A stretch of DNA of 64,000 nucleotides from positions 9,334,001-9,398,000 of the forward strand of contig NZ_CP108430.1 in the NCBI RefSeq assembly GCF_041435335.1, written 5' to 3'. Shown piece after piece: positions 14,251 through 22,044 of the stretch. This DNA comes from Streptomyces sp. NBC_01283 (GTDB lineage Bacteria > Actinomycetota > Actinomycetes > Streptomycetales > Streptomycetaceae). The position numbers and the translations under genes were made by a program. Every line of letters starts with the position of its first letter. Position 1 is the first letter of the stretch. Below the pieces are notes generated by a model that searched no databases, was not told where the DNA came from, and saw only the letters and a list, made by a program, of their open reading frames with translations.

Positions 14251-15890
14251 ACAGGGCTCCTCAGTGTCGGATCGATGTCAGTGGGCCCGTAGGGCACAGC
14301 GGTGGTCACAAGGCGTGCGAGCAGCACCCGGTCGACCTTGCCGTTCTCGGTCAGGGGAAGATCGGCCAGGGGCCGAATCCGGCGCGGCGTCATATAGGCC
14401 GACAGCTCCTGGGCGCAGAAGGCGAGCGCTGCGTCCTCGTCGAACGGCGCCGTTGTGTCGTCCAGCACGATGCCTGCCATCAGTACGTGGTCGCCGCCGC
14501 GCGGCACGAGGGTGGCGGCAGCCGACGTCACGGCAGGCAGCCGGGCCAGAACGCCCTCCACTTCGCCCAGTTCGACCCTGTGGCCGCGGATCTGCACCTG
14601 GGAGTCGGCGCGGCCGACGAAGTACAGTTCGTCTTTCTCGTCCAGGTAGGCCAGATCGCCGGTGCGGAGCACCGCCTGCCCGTGCCGCGGGTCCAGCGGG
14701 TCGGGAACCAGCACCTGGGCGGTGGCCCCAGGGTCGTCCCAGTAGCCGCTGAACAGTGCGGGGCTGCGCAGATGGATCTCTGCGACCACCCCTGGCTGCG
14801 TCACCACACGTCCGGCCGTGTCCACCAGAGTCATCTCGGCTCCACGGTGGGCGCGCCCGATCGACAGCGTCTGCTGTCGCGCGGGCAGCGGGTCGGGCAC
14901 GTCGGTGAACGAGGCGGCCATCGACTCGGTCGCGCCGTAGCCGTTGACCAGGCGGGTGCCGGCCAGCATCTCCTGGAGCCGACGCAGTTCGGCAAGGGGG
15001 AAGCCCTCGCCGGCGAAGACCACCGAGCGCACCTTGTCCAGCCGCTTCAGCAGCTCCGGATCGTGGCGCAGGACCGGACGCCACAGCGAGGGCACGCCAT
15101 GGACCTGGGTGACGTCGGCGTCACGAAGGAAGTTGACCATGCGCCGGGGCGAGTCGAGGTACTCGCGTCCCACCGGCACCAGGGTCGCACCGCTCCCGAG
15201 AGCGATGCCGATCCCGAAGAGCGCGAAATCGAACGGGAGCGGAGAGGTGCTGGCGACCCGGTCGGTGTCGCTCACCAGTCCGTCAGCGATCACTGCGCGC
15301 AGGAACGTGACGATCGCCCGATGGCTCATCACCACGCCCTTGGGACGCCCGGTCGACCCGGATGTGAAGATGATGTAGGCCGTGTCGACGGCGAGTACCC
15401 GCCGGCGTCGCCGCGTCCGGCGCGCCGGCGGCTGTTCCGTCGTCAACCCGCTTCGCCCGAAGCGCGCGGTGCCACCGGCCCACGGCAGGTCACGCCGGTC
15501 CAGGCCGTCCGCCCGGACGTGGAGTGCCGGCTCGACCGACTTCAGAATCGCCAGGAGGCGGTTGTCGGGAGTCTGCGGACTGACCGGGACGAACGGCAGA
15601 CCCAGCTTGGCGCAGGCGAGCAGCAGCGCCACCGCCGCCGCGCAGCTGTGTGCTTCCACAACGACCCGGTCGCCGACATCGAGGCCGAGCGGCTCCAGGG
15701 CTCGGGTGTACTCCTCCACGAGCGCGCTGAGTTGCCGGTACGAGACCTCGGTGAGCGTCCCGGTCTCGTCGGGTTCCACCACGGCGGCCTTGTCCGGTGT
15801 ACGGGCGGCGGGAGCCAGGAGGTACTGGCAGAGGTTGTCCGCCGTGGGGTCATGAAGTTCCACAGTGTCTCCCCGCCGAGTGCCGTCCAT
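14247..15890 (-). CDS. Stand-alone adenylation enzyme (starter-unit AMP ligase)
   Basis: This 547-residue ANL-superfamily protein has the usual core: [15 protein letters not shown] (A3), NGYGATES (A5), LRTGDLAY (A7), VQIRGHRVELGEVE (A8) and the lysine in LPLTENGKVDRV (A10). In the A4 region it reads SPLPFDFALFGIG, with an Asp where amino-acid-activating domains keep the residue that binds the amino group; simple aryl-acid ligases usually lack it. That favours an amino acid, perhaps the beta-phenylalanine from the overlapping MIO enzyme, but cinnamate is not excluded. It would transfer the acyl group to one of the two ACPs to prime the KS/CLF. It lacks its own carrier domain and is translationally coupled to the lyase. 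Confidence 0.82.
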   Translation of the reverse strand: MDGTRRGDTVELHDPTADNLCQYLLAPAARTPDKAAVVEPDETGTLTEVSYRQLSALVEEYTRALEPLGLDVGDRVVVEAHSCAAAVALLLACAKLGLPFVPVSPQTPDNRLLAILKSVEPALHVRADGLDRRDLPWAGGTARFGRSGLTTEQPPARRTRRRRRVLAVDTAYIIFTSGSTGRPKGVVMSHRAIVTFLRAVIADGLVSDTDRVASTSPLPFDFALFGIGIALGSGATLVPVGREYLDSPRRMVNFLRDADVTQVHGVPSLWRPVLRHDPELLKRLDKVRSVVFAGEGFPLAELRRLQEMLAGTRLVNGYGATESMAASFTDVPDPLPARQQTLSIGRAHRGAEMTLVDTAGRVVTQPGVVAEIHLRSPALFSGYWDDPGATAQVLVPDPLDPRHGQAVLRTGDLAYLDEKDELYFVGRADSQVQIRGHRVELGEVEGVLARLPAVTSAAATLVPRGGDHVLMAGIVLDDTTAPFDEDAALAFCAQELSAYMTPRRIRPLADLPLTENGKVDRVLLARLVTTAVPYGPTDIDPTLRSPV

Positions 15891-15902
15891 ACGATGTGCG
15901 GC

Positions 15903-16892
15903 TCACTCCGGGACGCCCTTCAGTACGGCGACCGACAGCAGGCCGTCAGGATCCGCCGCGACGATGACGGCAGGCAGCGTCGCCTCGTCCAGGAGCCCCG
16001 CGAGCTGAAGCAGCGCGTGGGCGCTGTAGCAGTCCCCGATCCGCTCCTCATCGCTGACTTGCCTCGCCTCGGGCAGGGCTTGGACAAGTCCGCTGCGCTG
16101 AGCCTCGTCCACCTCGTGGACACCCGTGTGACGGAAGGCCACCGCCGACACCTCCGGCGCGGACACGCCCGCCCGTCCCAGCGCTCGGGCGAGCGAGTCG
16201 GTGAACTGCCCGGCGGAGAAGCCGGCAACCGCCCGCACGCCCACGGCGGCGACCGCCGCGAGCGCCTTCCGGCCGGCGGCCCGGGCCGAGTCCCTGCCCT
16301 CCAGCACGAAAGCGGCCGCGCCCTCGCCCTGGACCTGCTGGCCGCGGGCCGCCCGGGCGAGCCATGAAGTCGGTCCGGTGAATTCCTCCGAGGCGGCGGC
16401 GAGCACCGCGTCGGTGTGCCCGGCCCTCAGCATGACCACGGCATGGCGCAGCACGGCAAGGCCGGTCGCCGGCCCGGCGGTGACCGTCGCGTTGGCGCCC
16501 CGGAGGCCATAGACGATGGCCGCTGCTCCCGCCGGCGAACTGAGCACGCAGTGGGAGGACTTGGCGGCGGCCACCATATGCGGACGCGGCTGGGAGAAGG
16601 TGTCCATGCCGAACTCGACCATGCCGGTGACGCTGCCCGCTGCCGTGCCCAGCGTGACGCCGATGCGATCACGGTTCTCGTCGGTCACCCGCAGGCCCGC
16701 GTCATCGAGCGCCCTGCCGCAGGCGACCATGGCCAACTGGGCACTGCGGTGGTTGTATTGAGCGGTTCTGCGGCCGAGCACTGCCTCACCGTCGAAGGAG
16801 CCGACGGTGAAGGCCGGTCCGGACGGCGGAGTGTGCGCCTGGGGGACGGGATCCGGCCAGATGGTCCCCCGGCCCGAGATCACGATGTGCAT
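15903..16892 (-). CDS. Chain-length factor (KS-beta), unusually short
   Basis: This is a thiolase-fold partner of the ketosynthase encoded just upstream, 329 residues against roughly 400 for typical aromatic-PKS chain-length factors. The position of the KS cysteine is in VTAGPATGLAVLRHA, where no Cys is present, and the His motifs are lost, so it cannot condense by itself. The C-terminal half is shortened around SAVAFRHTGVHEVDE. The start ATG (16892) lies 13 bp inside the KS gene, so the pair is co-translated as usual for KS-alpha/KS-beta. It probably sets chain length by forming the heterodimer cavity. Its reduced size fits the divergent chain-length factors of highly reducing type II systems. 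Confidence 0.8.
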   Translation of the reverse strand: MHIVISGRGTIWPDPVPQAHTPPSGPAFTVGSFDGEAVLGRRTAQYNHRSAQLAMVACGRALDDAGLRVTDENRDRIGVTLGTAAGSVTGMVEFGMDTFSQPRPHMVAAAKSSHCVLSSPAGAAAIVYGLRGANATVTAGPATGLAVLRHAVVMLRAGHTDAVLAAASEEFTGPTSWLARAARGQQVQGEGAAAFVLEGRDSARAAGRKALAAVAAVGVRAVAGFSAGQFTDSLARALGRAGVSAPEVSAVAFRHTGVHEVDEAQRSGLVQALPEARQVSDEERIGDCYSAHALLQLAGLLDEATLPAVIVAADPDGLLSVAVLKGVPE

Positions 16893-18097
16893 GGAGCACT
16901 CCCGAAGAGGACGATGGCGTTGTTGCCGCCGAAACCGAAGGCGTTGTTCTGGGCCACGCGAACGGTCGCCTCCCGGGCGGTGCCGGCAACGGGATCGATG
17001 CCGTCCAGTTCCGGATCCGAGTGGCGATGGTTGATGGTGGGCGGGATGAAGCCCCTGCTCATTGCCAGTGCGCAGGCGATGCTGCCGAAGCCACTGGCCG
17101 CCCCCATGGTGTGCCCCAGCATGGACTTGAGGGAGCTGACCGGTGGCGTCGTCTCGCCGTACACACTGCGGATGGCCTGTGCCTCCACCCGGTCGTTGAG
17201 CCGAGTGCCCGTACCGTGCGCGCAGATGTAGTCGACCTCGTCCGGCGTCACACCGGAGCGCCGCAGCGCGCTGTCCATGGTCCGCGCGATGCTCTTCGGC
17301 TCCGGCGCCGAGGGATGGTAGGCATCGCAGCTGACCGCATATCCCAGCACCTCGGCATAGATACGGGCACCCCGTTCGATCGCGCCGTTCAGGGTCTCCA
17401 GGACCAGCGCCGCACCGCCCTCCGCCGTCAGCATGCCGTCCCGTTCCCGGTCGAAGGGCCGGCAGGTGTCCTTCGCGAGGGCGCCCAGCCGGTTGAACGC
17501 GGCATGGGTGAACCGGCTCACCGCGTCGGCGCCACCGGCCACGGCGACGGGGACCTCTCCGGAGCTGACAAGGTCGTACGCGTAGCCGATGGCGCAGTTG
17601 GCCGCCGCGCACGCGGCCGAGAACGTCATCGTCTCGCCCGTGGCACCGACCTCCTGAGCGGCCGCCAGGGCCAGGCGGCCGGCGGGCAGTTGCGCGGCGA
17701 GCGTGCCGTCAGGGGTCGCCGGACCGTTCAGGTACCAGGACTCGGTCATCGCCACGACGTTCGGAATCTCGCCCGACGTCGTTCCCATGAGGACGGCGGC
17801 GTCATCGCCGAAGTCCTGGATGCCGGCGTCGTCCGCCGCCAGGCGGGCAGCGGCCGCGGCGAAGAGCGAGGCCCGTCCCCAGTCGGCGACGTTCAGCCGG
17901 GTGATCAGTTTCCCGGCGTCGAAGTCCGCCACCTCACCTGCCATCTGGTGCTCGAACCCCGACACGTCGAACGAGGAGATCCGCGAGATCCCGCTCTTCC
18001 CCGCCCGCACGGCATGGCAGAAACCGTCCGCTCCGATCCCGATGCTCGACACCGGCCCGAGGCCGGTGATGACCACTCGGTGCACTGCGACTACCAT
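16880..18097 (-). CDS. Beta-ketoacyl-ACP synthase (KS-alpha) of the type II PKS
   Basis: This 405-residue FabF-like condensing enzyme has the complete triad: Cys in TMTFSAACAAANCAIGYAY (about residue 165), His in ICAHGTGTRLNDRVE and His in SLKSMLGHTMGAASG. The start RVVITGLGPVSSIGIG is typical. It overlaps the ACP gene on one side (ATGGTAG, where ATG 18097 precedes the ACP stop) and the chain-length factor on the other, so ACP, KS and CLF form one coupled set. It should catalyse decarboxylative condensation of malonyl-ACP with the growing chain. With KR and DH present and no aromatases or cyclases visible, the product is likely a linear polyene instead of an aromatic polyketide. Confidence 0.9.
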   Translation of the reverse strand: MVVAVHRVVITGLGPVSSIGIGADGFCHAVRAGKSGISRISSFDVSGFEHQMAGEVADFDAGKLITRLNVADWGRASLFAAAAARLAADDAGIQDFGDDAAVLMGTTSGEIPNVVAMTESWYLNGPATPDGTLAAQLPAGRLALAAAQEVGATGETMTFSAACAAANCAIGYAYDLVSSGEVPVAVAGGADAVSRFTHAAFNRLGALAKDTCRPFDRERDGMLTAEGGAALVLETLNGAIERGARIYAEVLGYAVSCDAYHPSAPEPKSIARTMDSALRRSGVTPDEVDYICAHGTGTRLNDRVEAQAIRSVYGETTPPVSSLKSMLGHTMGAASGFGSIACALAMSRGFIPPTINHRHSDPELDGIDPVAGTAREATVRVAQNNAFGFGGNNAIVLFGSAPCTS

Positions 18098-18333
18098 CCC
18101 GCCGCGTCGGCCACGACCTTGTACGTGGAATGGAGATCGGTCATCTTCTCCAGGTCGCTCGCGTCGATCATGACGTCGTACCGCTGCTCGATCCGGCTCA
18201 GCAGCTCGACAGCCAGCAGCGAGTCGGCGCCCAGGTCTTCGGTGAAGCTGGCGGCCCGCTCCACTTCTTCGGGTTCCACGGTGAAGATGTCCGCTGCCAT
18301 GTCCCGCAGCTCCGCCATTCGATCTGACAGCAT
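18091..18333 (-). CDS. Acyl carrier protein (elongation partner of KS/CLF)
   Basis: This is an 80-residue ACP with the phosphopantetheine site FTEDLGADSLLAVELLSRIE (Ser about residue 38), a canonical DSL motif, and a C-terminal helix-rich LEKMTDLHSTYKVV. GGAGGAACC precedes ATG 18333. It is immediately downstream of the glycosyltransferase gene and overlaps the KS start by 7 bp, so it is the natural carrier for the KS/CLF pair. The second ACP of the operon (11505-11777) is only distantly similar. Confidence 0.9.
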   Translation of the reverse strand: MLSDRMAELRDMAADIFTVEPEEVERAASFTEDLGADSLLAVELLSRIEQRYDVMIDASDLEKMTDLHSTYKVVADAAGW

Positions 18334-18376
18334 GGTGAGGTTCCTCCTTGGGTGCCAAGAGCAGGACGAGACGGGC

Positions 18377-19678
18377 TCAGCGGGAGCGATAGCGGGCCGA
18401 GAGCTTTTCCAGTTCGGGGACCAGTTCGCTGGGTGTCGGCTGCGTGGCCTGTTCCCTGCGCAGCCTGTCGGCGCCCTCCCGGAACGCCGGCTCCTCCAGC
18501 AGCCGCACCAGGCACTCGCGGACCCGCTCCCCGGACAAGTGCGGCCTTGATATGTAGAGGCCTCCCTGGGCCTCCTCCAACAGCGGGGCACGCAGGTCGA
18601 TGTCACCGACAACCCGGCCGACCATCAACTGCGGAACGCCGTTGGCGATCGACTCCATGAATGCGGGAATCCCGCCGTGATGGATCACAGCTGAGCACGT
18701 GGGGACCACCGCGTGCAAGGGGACGAACTCCGTCAGCATCGCATTGGAGGGAACCCGCTTCAGATTTCTCCGGACTTTTTCCGGTGCCGTCACCACCAGT
18801 TCGATATCCAGATCGGCCAGGGAGTCGAGTATCTGCTGTAACTGCCTGACGGAAACGGCCTGGTATTCCCTTCCCTTGTTCTGGCTGATCCCGAAGGTGG
18901 CCAGAACGCGCGGCTTCTGCGGGGGGCGGCGGGCCCATTGGGTCACGACGGCGGGCCCGTGGTAGGAGACATAGCGCAGGGGTATGTGCGGCACATCCGA
19001 TTCCAGCCGCATGGAACCCAGCATGTGCTCGATGGTGAAGTGTCCGGTCACCATCTCCTCGGAGTACGACTTCCCGAACTTCTCCGCCCAACGCCCCAGC
19101 CAATCCGCCAGTGCGTCCTCTCGCTCCTCGGGTGCCTGCTGTTCGCGGAGCTGGAGGAAGGCGCGCCGGGACCAGGCGTCGACATCGATCTCGGAGCGAA
19201 TGCGCGCGCTGGCCGCGCCTGTCGCGCGGGCCACGATCGGCCCCGCGTGGCTCATCCACTCCCATACCACCAGGTCCGGCTTCCACCAGCGGCAGTAGTC
19301 GACCAACTCCTCGACCATCGCGTCGTTCACGCCCTTGAGGATCTCCGTGAAATACCGCGTTCTCAGGCGCAGCCGGTCCCAGGTCAGCGCCTCCTCGGTG
19401 TTCAAGGCGAAATCGAAGAAGAAGTCGTCCCTCGATCCGAGCTGCTCCAGGGTCCGCACGAGCTCCACCTGTTCCTCGGTGAACTGCTCGTACATCTTCT
19501 TCAGGACATCGGGGGGCCCGACCGGAACCGCCATCAGGCCCGACGCGGTCAGGGACTCGGTCAGGTCCGGGCTGCTCGAGACACGCACCTCGTGCCCCGC
19601 GGCCTGCAGTGCCCAGCCCAACGGGACCATCGGCTGGAAGTGAGTCCTCCAGGGCCAGGACACGATCAGGACGCGCAC
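18377..19678 (-). CDS. Glycosyltransferase GT1, EryCIII/DesVII-like
   Basis: This 433-residue GT-B enzyme belongs to the family that moves deoxysugars from dTDP to natural products. The N-terminal VLIVSWPWRTHFQPMVPLGW and AAGHEVRVSSSPDLTE form the acceptor-binding start. The nucleotide-sugar side has LTEFVPLHAVVPTCSAVIHH, then HHGGIPAFMESIANGVPQL, the usual HHGG...G.PQ signature. The start is GTG 19678 with GGAGGAG upstream. It heads the minus-strand PKS operon. Two further paralogues lie at 42311 and 63165, and it is less similar to them than they are to each other. EryCIII/DesVII-type enzymes often need a P450-like helper protein; no such helper is in the window. Confidence 0.9.
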   Translation of the reverse strand: MRVLIVSWPWRTHFQPMVPLGWALQAAGHEVRVSSSPDLTESLTASGLMAVPVGPPDVLKKMYEQFTEEQVELVRTLEQLGSRDDFFFDFALNTEEALTWDRLRLRTRYFTEILKGVNDAMVEELVDYCRWWKPDLVVWEWMSHAGPIVARATGAASARIRSEIDVDAWSRRAFLQLREQQAPEEREDALADWLGRWAEKFGKSYSEEMVTGHFTIEHMLGSMRLESDVPHIPLRYVSYHGPAVVTQWARRPPQKPRVLATFGISQNKGREYQAVSVRQLQQILDSLADLDIELVVTAPEKVRRNLKRVPSNAMLTEFVPLHAVVPTCSAVIHHGGIPAFMESIANGVPQLMVGRVVGDIDLRAPLLEEAQGGLYISRPHLSGERVRECLVRLLEEPAFREGADRLRREQATQPTPSELVPELEKLSARYRSR

Positions 19679-19886
19679 AGCACCAACTCCTCCATCGATA
19701 GCGGGATATCGAGAACCCTGGGCGGACTGCCTAAAGCCGGTCTTGGGCCGCCCTTGCTCGGCCGCCGGGGTCTGCCGATCCTCGGCTCCGCAAGGGCGGG
19801 CATAGATCGGCCCAAGCCTTGGTGCCCACACTCGCGGCAGGGCAGACCGATGCCGACGGCATCATCAACCTGGTGAGGAGCCGGCG
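19679..19886. promoter_or_regulatory. Divergent intergenic region, glycosyltransferase/PKS operon versus sugar dehydratase
   Basis: These 208 bp separate two outward-facing units, so both promoters must lie here or overlap the starts. I see ribosome-binding sites for both genes (GAGGAG at 19875-19880 for the TTG at 19887; GGAGGAG for the GTG at 19678) but no clear -35/-10 pair or operator. Confidence 0.4.
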
Positions 19887-21272
19887 TTGCAGAGTGCGAA
19901 GGACAGTCAGGATCGGCCGCAGCTCACGGATCGCGAGGACCCCGTGCTGCCCGAGCGCATCACACGGTCCGCAGCCGCACGGCGGGGCGAGTCCGTGGAG
20001 GACATCACCGCCTGGGTGCAACGGCGCCGCAAGGAAGTCGACCCCACGGTGCAGCGCATCCCGTTCGCGGAGCTCGACGGCTGGTCCTTCTCGCAGGAGA
20101 CCGGCAACCTGGTGCACCGCAGCGGGCGGTTCTTCACCGTTCAGGGGCTCCGCGCCAGCATGGGTGAGCACCCCGACCGCGTGAGCTGGCACCAGCCCAT
20201 CATCGCCCAGCTCGAGGTCGGCATCCTGGGCGTTCTTGCGCGGGAGTTCGACGGGGTCCTGCACTTCCTCATGCAGGCCAAGATGGAGCCGGGCAATCCC
20301 GGGCTGGTGCAGATCTCGCCCACCGTGCAGGCCACATACAGCAACTACACCAAGATCCACAAGGGTGCGGACGTCCGCTACCTGGAGTACTTCACCGACA
20401 GGTCCCGCGGCCGCATCCTGTCGGACGTGCTGCAAAGTGAGCACGGCTCGTGGTTCCGCCGAAAGCGCAACCGCAACATGGTCGTGGAGGTGACGGACCC
20501 GGTCCCCGACCACGAGGACTTCCGCTGGCTCACCCTGGGGCAGATCCATGAACTGCTGGGCCACGACAACACGATGAACTTCGACGCCCGCTCGGCTCTG
20601 GCCGGCCTGTACGGGGCCGGTGCTTCCTTCGCCCTGCACTCCGACACCGAAGTGCTGTCGTGGCTCGCGGCGCGGCGGTCGGTGACCCCGATCACCGGGG
20701 TGCCGGTCTCGCTCGCCGACATCCCGGGCTGGACGCGCGACGAGTACTCCATCCACCATGACGACGAACGGTACTTCCGTGTCATGGCCGTGTCGGTGCG
20801 GGCAGGCAACCGAGAGGTGGGCGAGTGGACCCAGCCGCTCTTCGAACCGAACGGCCAGGGCATCGTCGCGTTCCTGACCCGCACCTTCAACGGCGTGCCG
20901 CACGTCCTGGTCAGCGCTCGTGCGGAGGCCGGATTCTCCGACCTGGAGCTCGGTCCCACCGTGCAGTGCGTGCCGCGCAATCACGAGCACCTGCCTGCAG
21001 GGGAGCAGCCGCCCTTCCTCGGCGTGGTGAGGTCCGCCGCGCCGCCGCGGATCCGCTACTCGGCGCTGCTCTCGGAGGAGGGAGGCCGCTTCCTCAACGC
21101 GGTGAGCCGGTACCTCGTCGTCGAGGCCACCGAGAGTGAGGCGCCCCTGCAGGAACCGCCCGGGTTCCGCTGGGTCTCCCGCGATCAGCTCGCCGCGTTC
21201 ACCCGGTACAGCCACTACGTCAGTGCACAGGCCCGTACCCTGCTGGTGTGCCTGAACACGCTCGAGGCATAG
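19887..21272 (+). CDS. NDP-hexose 2,3-dehydratase
   Basis: This 461-residue enzyme catalyses the C-2 deoxygenation step: it removes water across C2-C3 of dTDP-4-keto-6-deoxyglucose, committing the sugar to the 2,6-dideoxy series. It shows the internal duplication of the family: two related halves each containing a WTQP or WHQP-like start and a GPTVQ element (PGLVQISPTVQATYSNY around residue 145; SDLELGPTVQCVPRNHEH around residue 355). I place the start at TTG 19887, with GAGGAG 6 bases upstream. It supplies the glycosyltransferases together with rfbA/rfbB at 40-42 kb. A 3-ketoreductase and later enzymes, apart from the possible ketoreductase at 32076, are not in the window. Confidence 0.9.
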   Translation: MQSAKDSQDRPQLTDREDPVLPERITRSAAARRGESVEDITAWVQRRRKEVDPTVQRIPFAELDGWSFSQETGNLVHRSGRFFTVQGLRASMGEHPDRVSWHQPIIAQLEVGILGVLAREFDGVLHFLMQAKMEPGNPGLVQISPTVQATYSNYTKIHKGADVRYLEYFTDRSRGRILSDVLQSEHGSWFRRKRNRNMVVEVTDPVPDHEDFRWLTLGQIHELLGHDNTMNFDARSALAGLYGAGASFALHSDTEVLSWLAARRSVTPITGVPVSLADIPGWTRDEYSIHHDDERYFRVMAVSVRAGNREVGEWTQPLFEPNGQGIVAFLTRTFNGVPHVLVSARAEAGFSDLELGPTVQCVPRNHEHLPAGEQPPFLGVVRSAAPPRIRYSALLSEEGGRFLNAVSRYLVVEATESEAPLQEPPGFRWVSRDQLAAFTRYSHYVSAQARTLLVCLNTLEA

Positions 21273-21290
21273 CGGGCAGGCGCTCCGGCG

Positions 21291-21728
21291 CTACTCGGAG
21301 ACCTTCGCGAGGAGGATCTTCGCGATTCCCAGACCGACCGTCGGCGGGTTCTCGGGGTCGACGATCAGTGTTCCTTGCGGAGAAGCTCCGTCCACAAGTG
21401 CCGGCAGCTTCTCGACCGCCTCGGCGACGACATCGTCGACCGAGATCCCCGAAGCCGCGGCGAGGGCTTCCAGGTTGTCCTGGCCTATGCCGTTGACCAC
21501 GTCCTGCCGCATGAGCGGCGTGTTGGCGCCTGTTGAAACCCAGGACTTCGCTTGGTACACCTGTGCGAGCGGAATCATGAGCCCCTGGGATTCGGCTCGG
21601 GCGAACGCTTCTTCACTCGTCTCCGTGAGGCCCGGTTCGGGTATCACGGCGACGCAGTAATAGCCGTCGAGATTTCCGGATGCGCTTTCATCGCCCTGCC
21701 CGGCAGGGGTTGAAAGATTCTCGGTCAC
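21291..21728 (-). CDS. YidB-like (DUF937) protein
   Basis: This 145-residue protein has a C-terminal two-thirds reading like the YidB/DUF937 family: AKSWVSTGANTPLMRQDVV, IGQDNLEALAAASGISVDDV and EKLPALVDGASPQGTLI. YidB has no settled function. The N-terminal 45 residues (starting MTENLSTPAGQGDES, then DGYYCVAVIPEPGL) are not part of that family. It converges tightly with the sugar dehydratase (18 bp between stops) and diverges from the P450, so it sits inside the biosynthetic cluster. I see no catalytic motif or membrane segment. A housekeeping passenger or a cluster-specific accessory protein are both possible. Confidence 0.65.
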   Translation of the reverse strand: MTENLSTPAGQGDESASGNLDGYYCVAVIPEPGLTETSEEAFARAESQGLMIPLAQVYQAKSWVSTGANTPLMRQDVVNGIGQDNLEALAAASGISVDDVVAEAVEKLPALVDGASPQGTLIVDPENPPTVGLGIAKILLAKVSE

Positions 21729-21784
21729 GTAGACTCCATGGAGTTCGGAATGGGCGGTTCGGAGAAATCAACCAGCCTATTGAT

Positions 21785-21802
21785 CGGGCGGTGAACCGCC
21801 CG
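21785..21802. promoter_or_regulatory. Perfect 8-bp-arm palindrome in divergent promoter region
   Basis: CGGGCGGT (21785-21792) and ACCGCCCG (21795-21802) are separated by only two bases. A 2-nt loop is too tight for a good RNA hairpin, so a DNA-binding site is more likely. It lies 57 bp upstream of the YidB-like start and 243 bp upstream of the P450 start, within the only gap (21729-22044) that can hold the promoter of the P450-NRPS operon. Confidence 0.4.
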
Positions 21803-22044
21803 GCAATGGTCCCACTCAGGGTCTTGTCGGACAAGGCTGATGGTGCCGCCCCTTGCGCACGCCCCGGATGAATTACCCGAAACGCAGGGCTGTCCTGGCG
21901 ACCGGACATCGGGAGATTCGGGCGAATCCGGGCCGCTGAGTTCGGGGTCGACTGCGTTACAGTCCGCGTAGATGTCGCGCATCGTTGGCGAACCCCAGAA
22001 TCCGTTGTGAGTTCCCAGTGCCAGGAAAAGGCGGGAGAACAATC

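Noticed and set aside
14247..15890. Stand-alone ligase as an NRPS A domain broken from its module
   Set aside because: It is complete from A1-type start to A10, operon-coupled to the lyase, and lies with ACPs, so a starter-unit ligase is more sensible.
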